Origin: an uncultured Clostridia bacterium
GTDB taxonomy: Bacteria > Bacillota > Clostridia > UBA1381
Length of the DNA: 39,600 bases
Reading direction: 5' to 3'
Assembly (NCBI GenBank): GCA_944392335.1
Contig: CALXWJ010000074.1
Location: forward strand, 1 to 39,600
The position numbers were made by a program, and so were the translations under genes. Under the pieces are notes generated by a model. The model was given only the letters and a program-made list of their open reading frames with translations. It was not told where the DNA came from and did no database searches. Of the stretch, positions 15,363 to 24,530 are shown in pieces (position 1 is the stretch's first letter; every line of letters starts with the position of its first letter).

Positions 15363-16424
15363 TTAAGTAAATATCATCATAAATATTTTTGTCATTATAA
15401 AGCCTACAAGTCCGCATCCGGGGAAGGTCAGAACCCAGGTAAGCACCATTTCCTTAACCACGCCAAAGTTGATTGCAGACGCTCTTTTTACCGCGCCGAC
15501 GCCCATAATTGATGTTGTTTTTGCGTGTGTGGTAGATACCGGGAGGCTGAACACAGAGCAGAACAAAAGTGAAAGCGCTGCCGCAATGTCTGCCGAAAAG
15601 CCCTGATATTTTTCAAGCTTTACCATATCCATCCCAACTGATTTAATAATCTTTTTACCGCCCATCGAGGTACCTAAAGCCATAACCACAGAGCAGAGAA
15701 TCATCAGCCATATATACTCGCCTGCAATATCTATATCAGCGGGCATAGCCTGACCTTTTGACATATACACGCAAAGCAGGATAACACCCATAAATTTCTG
15801 ACCGTCCTGTGCGCCGTGCATAAATGACATTGAAGCGGCGCCGACTATCTGCGCGCCCCTGAAAAACGGTTCCGTTTTCGGTCTGTTTGCTTTGTAGAAT
15901 ATCTTTGTTACAAGCTTACATACCAGCCAGCCCAAACCAAATCCGAGAGCAACGGAAATACCGATGCCATAAATGACCTTTATCCATTCATCACCGTTTA
16001 CGCCGTCTAAGCTGCTATGCAGCGCGATCGCGCTGCCTGTAAGCCCTGCTATAAGCGCGTGGCTTTCGCTCGTGGGGATACCGAACACCCATGCGAGAGT
16101 TGCCCAAAGGACAATAGCGAACAAAGCGGCGCTCAAGGATATAACAGCCAAATCGGGATCCGTTCCGAAGTCTACCATTTTTGTGATTGTCTCTGCAACC
16201 GTTGCATTGATAAGTGTCATTACGAAAACACCGAGGAAATTAAATATTGCCGCCATCAGGATTGCCGCTCTGGGAGGCATACATCTTGTTACAACGCAGG
16301 TCGCTATAGCGTTTGGCGCATCCGTCCAGCCATTCACGAGAATAACGCCGAGTGTCAGCATTACTGCCATAAACAACAATGGATTTGCCGTCATTTGAGT
16401 CCAAAAAACTGAAATTGAGTCCAT
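15363..16424 (-). CDS. pit: Inorganic phosphate transporter, Pit family
   Basis: This 353-aa membrane protein has the Pit signature GWTDAPNAIATCV near the N-terminus and its repeat counterpart FMHGAQDGQKFMGV in the second half, the expected inverted duplication of the family. There are about ten hydrophobic segments. It imports phosphate (as metal phosphate) with protons or sodium. It forms an operon with the downstream DUF47 gene. A promoter, TTGGAA-17-TATAAT on the minus strand, lies 60-95 bp upstream. Confidence 0.94.
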   Translation of the reverse strand: MDSISVFWTQMTANPLLFMAVMLTLGVILVNGWTDAPNAIATCVVTRCMPPRAAILMAAIFNFLGVFVMTLINATVAETITKMVDFGTDPDLAVISLSAALFAIVLWATLAWVFGIPTSESHALIAGLTGSAIALHSSLDGVNGDEWIKVIYGIGISVALGFGLGWLVCKLVTKIFYKANRPKTEPFFRGAQIVGAASMSFMHGAQDGQKFMGVILLCVYMSKGQAMPADIDIAGEYIWLMILCSVVMALGTSMGGKKIIKSVGMDMVKLEKYQGFSADIAAALSLLFCSVFSLPVSTTHAKTTSIMGVGAVKRASAINFGVVKEMVLTWVLTFPGCGLVGFIMTKIFMMIFT

Positions 16425-16488
16425 AAATACCTTACCTTTTGTAATTAGTTTTGCATAATAACCCTATTTGTAGGTATGCGACTTTGAT

Positions 16489-16517
16489 ATTATATCACAA
16501 AACATTTCAATTTCCAA
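16489..16517 (-). promoter_or_regulatory. pit-DUF47 promoter
   Basis: On the minus strand TTGGAA (16517-16512) and TATAAT (16494-16489) are separated by 17 bp, about 65 bp before the pit start codon. Confidence 0.7.
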
Positions 16518-16533
16518 TAGATTTTTCAAAATT

Positions 16534-17256
16534 TCAGCACAAAAAATCTATTTCGGCCTTTTTTGCTTGAGCATGCTGCAATTTTCGGGGTATAGCAAAC
16601 AGCTTCCCGTCCTTTATAAATTTTGCGCCTGTCTGTTTGAAGAAGAAGGGAACATGGGCGTCAATACACTGACTGCGTATATTCATTACCCAGTCAAAAT
16701 CACATATTCTTGCATTTTTCCCGCTTTCTCCTCCTGCAATTATTCTTAATATGTCTTTGTTAAGGTATTTTCTCATATCAATATCTGATAAAAGAGGTTC
16801 ACAGCATACTGTTTTTTTCTTTGCCGGAAGACTGTTCAGAACAGGAAAACGCAGGTCGCATTGCTCCTGATTTTCGATAGTGCAGCATATTGTTACATTA
16901 TCATATCCCCTATCCCAGTCAAGAGGGATACATTCAAAAAATCTTACGATCCTTTTTGTTATAATAATAAATTCCAAATCGGAACGCTGGCGAATGATAC
17001 GCCATATATCCTCTCTCCATTCATCAGCTTCATCAATAAAGAAGTCCGATGTCATGCAGGTATATACAGTTGTACCGGAGGCAATTTTAAATTGAAGATC
17101 TTTATTTCTTTCAAGAGGCAGACCAAAACTTTTGGTTTTTTCGACTTTGGATGCATCTCGTCCTACCGAACCGTCGCGTCTGTACACATAACAGTTTTTG
17201 CATCCGGCAGAATATTTTTTGCAGCCATGCCATGGATTCCAAATAATGCTGTCCAT
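16534..17256 (-). CDS. DUF5131 (phage Gp37/Gp68-like) protein with Cys-rich N-terminus
   Basis: The 240-aa protein begins MDSIIWNPWHGCKKYSAGCKNCYVYRRDG, matching the DUF5131/Gp37-like family. The CX6CX2C arrangement (C12, C19, C22) resembles an iron-sulfur ligand set. Later family segments are MTSDFFIDEADEWREDIW, IITKR, CCEPLLSD and IIAGGESGKNAR. The fold is thought to be radical-SAM-like, with unknown substrate. The homologues are found in phages and chromosomes. It is a single gene with no partner on the same strand. The start is consistent with AAAGGA upstream at about 17268. Confidence 0.85.
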   Translation of the reverse strand: MDSIIWNPWHGCKKYSAGCKNCYVYRRDGSVGRDASKVEKTKSFGLPLERNKDLQFKIASGTTVYTCMTSDFFIDEADEWREDIWRIIRQRSDLEFIIITKRIVRFFECIPLDWDRGYDNVTICCTIENQEQCDLRFPVLNSLPAKKKTVCCEPLLSDIDMRKYLNKDILRIIAGGESGKNARICDFDWVMNIRSQCIDAHVPFFFKQTGAKFIKDGKLFAIPRKLQHAQAKKAEIDFLC

Positions 17257-17668
17257 AATCGATTATCCTTTCCTAAAATAATTTATATATCCAAATAAAG
17301 ATACAGTCTGCCTTTATTCGGGTTGTGTTCCGATTTGTTATACGGCAGAGGAACAAAAAGCTGCCAAGCAAATGAAATGACAAAAATCTGTCTCTTATTG
17401 AATTATATTCTTTTAAACAGAAAATGTCAATACAAACAATTGTCTTGCAGAATAATGGCCTTTTGCCGCGGTCGGATAAAGTTGTTTGTGCAGTTATATG
17501 AAAGGATAATATATTTTGAAATATTATTATACGTAAAAAATAAAACAGAATATAAAAAATATAGCATAAAATATTGTATTTTGCTTGAATTTGTGTTACA
17601 ATATAATAAGAATAATATAATCGGAGGTTCTGTGCAAAAAAGGAAAATTGCACCTATAAAGTTTATTT
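17257..17668. other. AT-rich divergent intergenic region
   Basis: This 412-bp spacer separates the DUF5131 gene from miaB. Open frames cross it on both strands but are AT-driven, lack family motifs and overlap neighbouring genes, so I call no gene. TATAAT at 17602-17607 preceded by TTGCTT at 17581 (15-bp spacing) is a weak candidate miaB promoter. Confidence 0.4.
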
Positions 17669-19102
17669 ATGGCAGAATATATAGAAAAGGAAGACATGAC
17701 AAGACAGAAAGGTTTTGTCTTAAAAATAAAGGAATTAAATAATAGATTTGCGCAAGAAAAAGGCAGAGTGCCGCTTGTAAAAACCGAAACGTACGGATGT
17801 CAGCAAAATGAAAACGATACAGAGAGAATACGCGGAATATTAAAGGATGCAGGCTTTGAGTTCTGCGATACGGAGGAAGAGGCTGATATTGTAATATATA
17901 ATACATGTGCCGTGAGAGAAAACGCGGAGCAAAAAGTTTTCGGAAGGCTCGGCATATTAAAGCATATGAAAGAATCAAGGCCGGATATGATAATCGGATT
18001 GTGCGGGTGTATGGTACAGCAGAAGCATATAACCGAAAAAATCCGGAAGATACATAAGCATGTTGATCTTGTTTTCGGAACGCACGCATTATATAAATTG
18101 CCGGAGCTGTTATATAAGGCCATGACAAAAAATAATAAGAGAAGCGTTGTGGATATTGAAGACTCGGCAGGTAAGATCGCAGAGGATATTCCAATATTGA
18201 GAGATGATAATAAAAAGGCTTGGGTATCGGTAATGTACGGCTGCAATAACTTCTGTTCATACTGCATAGTACCCTATGTAAGAGGAAGAGAAAGAAGCAG
18301 AACAAGCGGCGCGATCATAAAAGAGATAAAATCACTTGTAGAAAACGGATGCAGCGAAATAAGCCTTCTGGGGCAGAATGTCAATTCCTACGGAAAAGAT
18401 CTTGACGAGGATATAGATTTTGCAAAACTTATAAGAATGGTAAATGAAATTGAGGGGGTAAAGAGAATACGATTTATGACTTCTCATCCGAAGGATTTGT
18501 CGGATGATCTGATAGATGCAATAGCTGAATGTGAAAATGTATGTAAGCAGCTGCATTTGCCGGTACAAGCGGGAAATAACAGAGTGCTTGAACAGATGAA
18601 CAGAAAGTATACACGTGAAGATTATCTTAAAAAAATAGATAAGGTAAAGAAAAAAATACCGGATATTTCATTATCTACCGATATAATTGTAGGTTTTCCA
18701 ACAGAAACAAAAGAAGAATTTGAGGATACTTTGGATATAATAAGACGGGTGGAATATGACAATATTTTTTCCTTTATCTATTCAAGACGTGAAGGGACGC
18801 CTGCGGCAAAATTGGATTTTGTTCTTTCCGAGGATGAGATACATGAAAACTTTAACCGTCTTTTAGAGGTACAGAATGAAATTTCAAAACGCAAAAACGA
18901 TGCATATGTGGGAAGGATAGAGAAAATACTTGTGGACGGCGAGAGCAAGAATGATAAAAATATGCTTTCGGGAAGGACGGACTCATCAAAGATCGTAAAT
19001 TTTAAAGGAAGCAAGGAGCTTGCGGGTAAATATGTAAAGGTAAAAATCACACAGGCTCATACATGGAGTTTGAACGGTGAATTTGTTGAGGAATGTATAT
19101 GA
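17669..19102 (+). CDS. miaB: tRNA-2-methylthio-N6-dimethylallyladenosine synthase MiaB
   Basis: The 477-aa radical-SAM methylthiotransferase adds a methylthio group to i6A37 of tRNAs. The N-terminal domain has its three cluster cysteines in TYGCQQNEND (C44), YNTCAVRENAEQKVFGRLG (C80) and GLCGCMVQQ (C114). The radical-SAM cluster is CNNFCSYC (C192, C196, C199), and a C-terminal TRAM domain ends the protein. The first ATG lacks a clear ribosome-binding site. An in-frame ATG at 17696, preceded by AAAGGAAG, is an alternative start. It begins the miaB-ricA-mutS-mutL cluster that is conserved in Bacillota. Confidence 0.95.
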   Translation: MAEYIEKEDMTRQKGFVLKIKELNNRFAQEKGRVPLVKTETYGCQQNENDTERIRGILKDAGFEFCDTEEEADIVIYNTCAVRENAEQKVFGRLGILKHMKESRPDMIIGLCGCMVQQKHITEKIRKIHKHVDLVFGTHALYKLPELLYKAMTKNNKRSVVDIEDSAGKIAEDIPILRDDNKKAWVSVMYGCNNFCSYCIVPYVRGRERSRTSGAIIKEIKSLVENGCSEISLLGQNVNSYGKDLDEDIDFAKLIRMVNEIEGVKRIRFMTSHPKDLSDDLIDAIAECENVCKQLHLPVQAGNNRVLEQMNRKYTREDYLKKIDKVKKKIPDISLSTDIIVGFPTETKEEFEDTLDIIRRVEYDNIFSFIYSRREGTPAAKLDFVLSEDEIHENFNRLLEVQNEISKRKNDAYVGRIEKILVDGESKNDKNMLSGRTDSSKIVNFKGSKELAGKYVKVKITQAHTWSLNGEFVEECI

Positions 19103-19208
19103 TAAAAAAATAAAATCGGAAGAACTCGGCGGAGTGATGTAAATTTATGACATCGGAAAAGTAAAATAAAATTAAGTATGAAAGAAACGGAAAGGAATGT
19201 ATTTTAAT

Positions 19209-19586
19209 ATGACAATTATGCAAAAAGCACATGAGTTGGGAGAATTAATCAAGGAATCTTCTGAAATGAAAGCAATGGACGAGGCTGAAGAAATACAAAA
19301 AAACGACGCGCTGGCAAATGAATTGTTAAAGGAATATAATCTAAAGCGCATGAACCTTGCCCGTGACATGCAGTCGGGGAAAATAGAACAGGCAGAGGCT
19401 ATTATAAAAAATAATGAGGCTTTTTCCGAAATGGTAAAAAAGAGCGAAACGATAAAAAATTATGTTGAGGCGAAAAAGAATTTTGATGATATGGTTCAGG
19501 AGGTCAACAAAATACTGAACTTCTATATTACGGGACAAGACCCGAACTGCACGCATGATTGCAGCACCTGCGGAGGATGTCACTGA
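19209..19586 (+). CDS. ricA: YmcA/YlbF family protein with C-terminal cysteine cluster
   Basis: This is a 125-aa helical protein (MTIMQKAHELGELIKESSEM...) of the YlbF/YmcA family. In Bacillus subtilis ymcA (ricA) sits between miaB and mutS, as here, and acts in the Ric (Y) complex that controls RNase Y and carries iron-sulfur clusters. The protein ends in CTHDCSTCGGCH, five cysteines in 12 residues, a probable metal site. The start is uncertain: ATG 19209 has AAAGGA 12 nt upstream, while ATG 19197 directly abuts it. Assignment as RicA rather than RicF rests on position. Confidence 0.8.
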   Translation: MTIMQKAHELGELIKESSEMKAMDEAEEIQKNDALANELLKEYNLKRMNLARDMQSGKIEQAEAIIKNNEAFSEMVKKSETIKNYVEAKKNFDDMVQEVNKILNFYITGQDPNCTHDCSTCGGCH

Positions 19587-19634
19587 TCAGTATGCATTTT
19601 ACAAAAGAAGGATCTTTTTGGAGGTGTTTTGTAA

Positions 19635-22229
19635 ATGGGTAAAATTTCGCCTATGATGAGCCATTATCTTAAAACAAAGGAAGAATGCGGAGATTGTATA
19701 CTGTTTTACAGATTGGGCGACTTTTATGAAATGTTTTTTGACGACGCGATTATAGTGTCAAAAGAATTGGAGTTAACGCTGACCGGGAAAAACTGCGGAA
19801 TGGAAGAAAGGGCTCCGATGTGCGGAGTACCCTTTCACAGTGCAAATACATATATTGCAAAATTGGTTGAAAGAGGCTATAAGGTCGCTGTGTGCGAGCA
19901 AGTAGAAGACCCGAGGACAGCAAAGGGCATTGTAAAAAGAGAGGTCGTAAGAGTTATAACCCCGGGAACGGTTTTAGACGAAACAATGCTTGATGAACGC
20001 CGTAACAATTATCTGTGTGTTATCAACATGCAGGATCCGTTGTCTGCCCTTGCATTTTGCGATGTTTCCACGGGAGAAATATTTTTAACAGCGGTCAGTG
20101 GAAAACAATCGATATTAAATGAAGTGGCAAGATACAACCCTTCTGAATTTATTGTTAACGATACTGCATTTTCACAGCTTTCCGATGATATAGAAGCAAG
20201 ATTTCATGTAAGCTCACAGCAAATGGGCGATGATTATTTTGGCAGCTTTTTAACCGAGGAAAGGATAAAAGCACAGTTCAGAAAGCCGATAGAAGAATTG
20301 GGACTGACAGCGTATTCGCCTGAAAGCAGCGCTGTTTACGCGGTTTTGAAATATCTTGACGAAACACAGAAAAACGGTCTTGAATACATAGATAAGCTGA
20401 CAATATATTCCGCTGACGAATATATGGATATTGATATGGCAACCCGAAGAAGTCTTGAAATAACCGAAACTATGCGTGAAAAACGCAAAAAAGGCTCTCT
20501 TTTGGGCGTTCTTGACAAGACAAAGACATCAATGGGTGCAAGACTTTTAATACAATGGCTTGAAAAACCGCTGATAAGCGCGGAAAAGATCAATAAAAGG
20601 CTGTATTCCGTAAAAGAACTTTGTGATAATCCGATATTGTGTGATGATATAGGAAATACATTAAACGGTATCTATGATATATCAAGAATAATCAGCCGAA
20701 TCGCAACAAATACATTAACACCCAAAGATATGGTGTCATTGAAACAGTCTCTTTTGAAATTACCGGAGCTTAAAAATTATCTTTCTCAGACAGAATCCCC
20801 GATTTTGTCCGAAATGTATTCAAAGCTTGATATATTGCAGGATATGGCGGAGCTCTTGGATAATGCAATTGATGATGAGGCCTCTGCAGTTTTAAAAGAA
20901 GGCACAATTATAAAAAAAGGGTTTAATGAGGAGCTCGAAAAGTATCGTGACGCAATGACCAACGGCAAGAGCTGGATAGCAAAGGTTGAAGCGGACGAAA
21001 GGGAGAGGACCGGGATAAAAACCTTAAAAACCGGGTATAACAAGGTATTCGGATATTATATTGAGGTCACAAAATCCAATACCGGCGATGTGCCCGACAA
21101 TTATATAAGAAAACAGACCTTGACAAATGCGGAAAGATACATAACACCAGAATTAAAAGAAATAGAGGAGACCGTATTGACGGCTGCCGAAAAATTTGCC
21201 GATCTGGAGCTGAAAATATTTGACGATATAAGAAAAACGGTAATAAAACAGACCGAAAGGCTCAAAATAACAGCAGATGTTATCGCAACGACCGACGTTA
21301 TTTATTCTTTGGCACAGGCCGCATACAAGAACAATTATACAATGCCCGATGTTGTAAAAACTGATGAACTGATCATAAAAGACGGAAGGCATCCCGTTGT
21401 TGAAGAAATGCTGAAGGATTCGATCTTTATACCGAATGATGCGAAGATCAACTGTACCGATTCAAGGCTTCTTATAATTACCGGCCCGAACATGGCAGGA
21501 AAGTCAACGTATATGCGTCAGATCGCATTGATAACGCTTATGGCACAGATTGGAAGTTTTGTCCCCGCGTCGTACGCGAGATTGGGAACAGTGGATAAAA
21601 TCTTTACAAGAGTCGGTGCGTCTGATGATATTTCGGCGGGACAAAGTACATTTATGTTAGAGATGGTTGAGGTTGCCAACATTTTAAAAAACGCAACATC
21701 AAAATCCCTTGTCATTCTTGATGAAATTGGAAGAGGAACAAGTACATATGATGGTTTGTCCATTGCATGGGCGGTTGCCGAGTACATTGATAACAAAGAA
21801 AAAATCGGTGCAAAAACACTGTTTGCAACCCATTATCATGAATTGTCACAATTGGAAGACAAAATGGACGGTATCGTAAATTACAGAATCGCGGTAAAAA
21901 AACACGGTGATGATATCACATTTTTAAGAAAAATCGTAAGAGGAGAAGCAGACGACAGCTTTGGCATAGAAGTCGCCAAGCTTGCGGGTGTTCCCGATGA
22001 AGTCATAATACGCGCGAAGGAAATTCTTACAAAGATCGAAAATGATGATATTCAAAATATAAATAAAACCAATACCAAGGAAGAAGAAACTGCAGCACAA
22101 TCCGGTTTTGACGGCGGTGTTGGGGTGGAAATAGTCGAGGAATTAAGAAGACTTGACGTTTCGACACTTACACCCATTGAGTCTATGAATAAATTATATG
22201 AATTGGTAAAAAAGGCTGAGCTAAGTTAA
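19635..22229 (+). CDS. mutS: DNA mismatch repair protein MutS
   Basis: This is an 864-aa protein of normal length. The mismatch-binding domain I has the GDFYEMFFDDA motif with the conserved Phe-x-Glu (FYEMF). The ATPase domain has Walker A GPNMAGKSTYMRQ (about 616-628), the SAGQSTFMLEM segment, Walker B LVILDEIGRGTSTYDG and the FATHYHEL motif. It recognises mispairs and recruits MutL in the cytoplasm. A strong GGAGGTG precedes the ATG. It follows ricA by 48 bp and mutL starts 26 bp after it. Confidence 0.98.
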   Translation: MGKISPMMSHYLKTKEECGDCILFYRLGDFYEMFFDDAIIVSKELELTLTGKNCGMEERAPMCGVPFHSANTYIAKLVERGYKVAVCEQVEDPRTAKGIVKREVVRVITPGTVLDETMLDERRNNYLCVINMQDPLSALAFCDVSTGEIFLTAVSGKQSILNEVARYNPSEFIVNDTAFSQLSDDIEARFHVSSQQMGDDYFGSFLTEERIKAQFRKPIEELGLTAYSPESSAVYAVLKYLDETQKNGLEYIDKLTIYSADEYMDIDMATRRSLEITETMREKRKKGSLLGVLDKTKTSMGARLLIQWLEKPLISAEKINKRLYSVKELCDNPILCDDIGNTLNGIYDISRIISRIATNTLTPKDMVSLKQSLLKLPELKNYLSQTESPILSEMYSKLDILQDMAELLDNAIDDEASAVLKEGTIIKKGFNEELEKYRDAMTNGKSWIAKVEADERERTGIKTLKTGYNKVFGYYIEVTKSNTGDVPDNYIRKQTLTNAERYITPELKEIEETVLTAAEKFADLELKIFDDIRKTVIKQTERLKITADVIATTDVIYSLAQAAYKNNYTMPDVVKTDELIIKDGRHPVVEEMLKDSIFIPNDAKINCTDSRLLIITGPNMAGKSTYMRQIALITLMAQIGSFVPASYARLGTVDKIFTRVGASDDISAGQSTFMLEMVEVANILKNATSKSLVILDEIGRGTSTYDGLSIAWAVAEYIDNKEKIGAKTLFATHYHELSQLEDKMDGIVNYRIAVKKHGDDITFLRKIVRGEADDSFGIEVAKLAGVPDEVIIRAKEILTKIENDDIQNINKTNTKEEETAAQSGFDGGVGVEIVEELRRLDVSTLTPIESMNKLYELVKKAELS

Positions 22230-22255
22230 TAATATTCAAAAAGAAGGGCACGGTC

Positions 22256-24316
22256 ATGGGAAGAATAAATCTTTTGAATGAGGAGATATCAAACAAAATA
22301 GCTGCCGGAGAAGTCGTTGAAAGACCTGCTTCGGTGGTAAAAGAGCTTGTTGAGAATTGTATTGATGCAGGTGCTGAAAAGATTACCGTAGAGATAAAAA
22401 AAGGCGGATCAACCTTTATAAAAGTTTCGGATAATGGCTGCGGGATGGATAAGGAGGATGCAACCGTTGCCTTTCTTCGTCATGCGACCAGCAAAATCAA
22501 AACCGAATCGGATCTTGACGCAATATATACATTGGGATTTCGAGGTGAAGCATTGTCCAGTATCGGTGCGGTAGCAATGGTTGATCTGTTTACAAAAAGA
22601 AAGGAAGACGATTATGGGACACATACCATATGTCACGGCGGAGAAATAATATCAAATGAAGATACCGGTATACCGGACGGAACGGTCTTTATAGTTAAAA
22701 ATTTATTTTATAATGTCCCTGCCAGAATGAAGTTTTTGAAAAAAGACGCTACCGAAGCGGGATATATTAATGATATCATGATAAGATTTATCCTTGCGCA
22801 CCCGGAAATATCATTTAAAATGATAAACAACACAAAAGAAGTATTGTTTTCCCGCGGGGACGGTAATCTGAAAAATGCAATTTATGCAGTATACGGCAAG
22901 GATTTTGCAACATCAATGATAGATGTGAATTACAGCGGTGAGTATATAAATGTAAACGGAATGACCGGCAAGGGTAATCTTGCGCGTCCAAACAGGACAT
23001 ATCAAAGCTTTTTTATAAACGGGAGATATATAAAAAGCCCTCTTATAATGCGAGCGGTTGAAGAAGCGTATAAAAACCAGATCATGATCGGTAAATTCCC
23101 CGTTACGGTCTTAAATATTGAAGTAAACCCGTCATTGGTAGATGTAAATGTTCACCCAACAAAGATGGAAGTGAAATTTTCCAACGAAAGTGAAGTCTAT
23201 ACAGCGGTTTATCATGCGGTAAAAGAAGCCTTGTACAGAATTGCGGATATTCCTCAAATCAAAAAACAGGAAACAGAAAATAACAAAACGGTTTTTGTAA
23301 GAGACAACGTGACAACGGGCTCACAATTGAATATAAAAGATGTTGAACACGAAAAAAAACCTGAAAGAATGACGCCGATAAGGCCGGAGGAAAAGATAAA
23401 AACCGAAGAAAGCAAAAGCATTATTTTTGGTGACAACTCAAAAAAAGTTTCCTCTCCGAAAATGTTCCAGGTGGATACCGATATATTTGATAAAGAGAAA
23501 AAACTTGAGGCTGACAGCAATTATAATAAAGCAGAGCTTCAACAGCCGAAAGAAGAAGCAAAAGAGCCGCAGCCCAAGACGCAAAATATCGATATCAGGT
23601 CTCAGCAAGAGAGCCTTGCGGCCGAAAACAAAACACCCGAACGGGAAATACAGGAAACATATCCAAAACAGGTTGAAAATTTAAATCAAAAACAGAAAGA
23701 TCAGGATGATACCAAAGACTTGAAAAAAAATATTGAAATTCCTCAATACACGCTTGTAGGACAGGTTTTTGATACATATATTATTATAGAAGTCGGCGAT
23801 GAGATGCGGATGATAGATCAGCATGCCGCTCATGAAAGATTGAATTATGAGGAATTAAAAACGCAGCTTTCACAGCGAAAAGTATATTCACAGCCTATGA
23901 TAGTACCTTTGGTTTTGGATTTGTCGTCAAATGAAAAGGCTGTGTATCTGCAAAACTGTGAATTTTTGAAAACCCTGGGGTTTGAAACAGAGGATTTTGG
24001 AAATAATTCGGTTATAATAAGAGCAATACCGACAAATACTTTATATGACGATATTGAAGATTTATTTATTGAATTATTGTCACAGCTTGAAGAATATAAA
24101 AAGGAAATAATGACAAAAAAGCATGAAAGATTGCTTTATACAATTGCATGCAAGGCTGCAGTTAAGGCAAATCATAAATTGAGCGAGGATGAGCAAAGAG
24201 ACCTGGTAAATAAAATATTTACCCTTGAAAACATAAACACATGTCCTCACGGCAGACCTATTGTAATCAGCATGTCAAAAAAAGAAATTGAAAAGCAATT
24301 TAAAAGGATAGTTTAG
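22256..24316 (+). CDS. mutL: DNA mismatch repair protein MutL, endonuclease type
   Basis: The 686-aa GHKL ATPase has ELVENCIDAGA, DNGCGM, RHATSKI and GFRGEAL in the N-terminal 110 residues. The C-terminal domain shows DQHAAHERLNYEE, ACKAAVKANH and CPHGRPI, matching the metal-dependent endonuclease site of MutL proteins from bacteria without MutH. The linker (about 340-490) is long, Lys/Glu/Gln-rich and low in complexity. The start is supported by GAAGGG upstream. It is the last gene of the miaB-ricA-mutS-mutL cluster. Confidence 0.97.
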   Translation: MGRINLLNEEISNKIAAGEVVERPASVVKELVENCIDAGAEKITVEIKKGGSTFIKVSDNGCGMDKEDATVAFLRHATSKIKTESDLDAIYTLGFRGEALSSIGAVAMVDLFTKRKEDDYGTHTICHGGEIISNEDTGIPDGTVFIVKNLFYNVPARMKFLKKDATEAGYINDIMIRFILAHPEISFKMINNTKEVLFSRGDGNLKNAIYAVYGKDFATSMIDVNYSGEYINVNGMTGKGNLARPNRTYQSFFINGRYIKSPLIMRAVEEAYKNQIMIGKFPVTVLNIEVNPSLVDVNVHPTKMEVKFSNESEVYTAVYHAVKEALYRIADIPQIKKQETENNKTVFVRDNVTTGSQLNIKDVEHEKKPERMTPIRPEEKIKTEESKSIIFGDNSKKVSSPKMFQVDTDIFDKEKKLEADSNYNKAELQQPKEEAKEPQPKTQNIDIRSQQESLAAENKTPEREIQETYPKQVENLNQKQKDQDDTKDLKKNIEIPQYTLVGQVFDTYIIIEVGDEMRMIDQHAAHERLNYEELKTQLSQRKVYSQPMIVPLVLDLSSNEKAVYLQNCEFLKTLGFETEDFGNNSVIIRAIPTNTLYDDIEDLFIELLSQLEEYKKEIMTKKHERLLYTIACKAAVKANHKLSEDEQRDLVNKIFTLENINTCPHGRPIVISMSKKEIEKQFKRIV

Positions 24317-24331
24317 AGTAATCATAAAATA

Positions 24332-24479
24332 TAGCCCAAGAAAAGATATCTGCCGTCTTTTCAGGCGGCGGGTTATATATCCGTAATCGGTGTGATGAGT
24401 ACGCTCTCCCGCCGAACATATAGATAGCTTTGCCTTGCTCTTGTCCTCGTTTAATAACGGGGAAAGACCCTTATTGAAA
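24332..24479 (+). repeat. Structured intergenic repeat, copy R6 (diverged A type)
   Basis: R6 starts about 16 nt after the mutL stop. Hairpin 1 (CTGCC with GGCGG, one wobble) and the 3' end (CTTGTCCTCG...CCCTTATTGAAA) match R1. Hairpin 2 has diverged (GTAATCGGTG). Confidence 0.65.
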
Positions 24480-24499
24480 CCGATATATTTTCTGTATAT

Positions 24500-24515
24500 G
24501 CCGTATTCGTACGGC
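24500..24515 (+). promoter_or_regulatory. UUCG tetraloop hairpin ahead of pgeF
   Basis: GCCGTA-TTCG-TACGGC is a perfect 6-bp stem closed by a UUCG loop, ending 5 nt before the GGAG ribosome-binding site of pgeF. It may stabilise the mRNA 5' end or tune initiation. Confidence 0.5.
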
Positions 24516-24530
24516 GGAATGGAGTGTTAA

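Noticed and set aside
17323..17742. 139-codon plus-strand frame before miaB
   Set aside because: It overlaps the miaB start in another frame, is rich in Lys/Ile/Tyr from AT-bias, and lacks a ribosome-binding site or family motif.
17667..18305. Long minus-strand frame opposite miaB
   Set aside because: Antisense to the cysteine-motif region of miaB; composition explained by the real gene.
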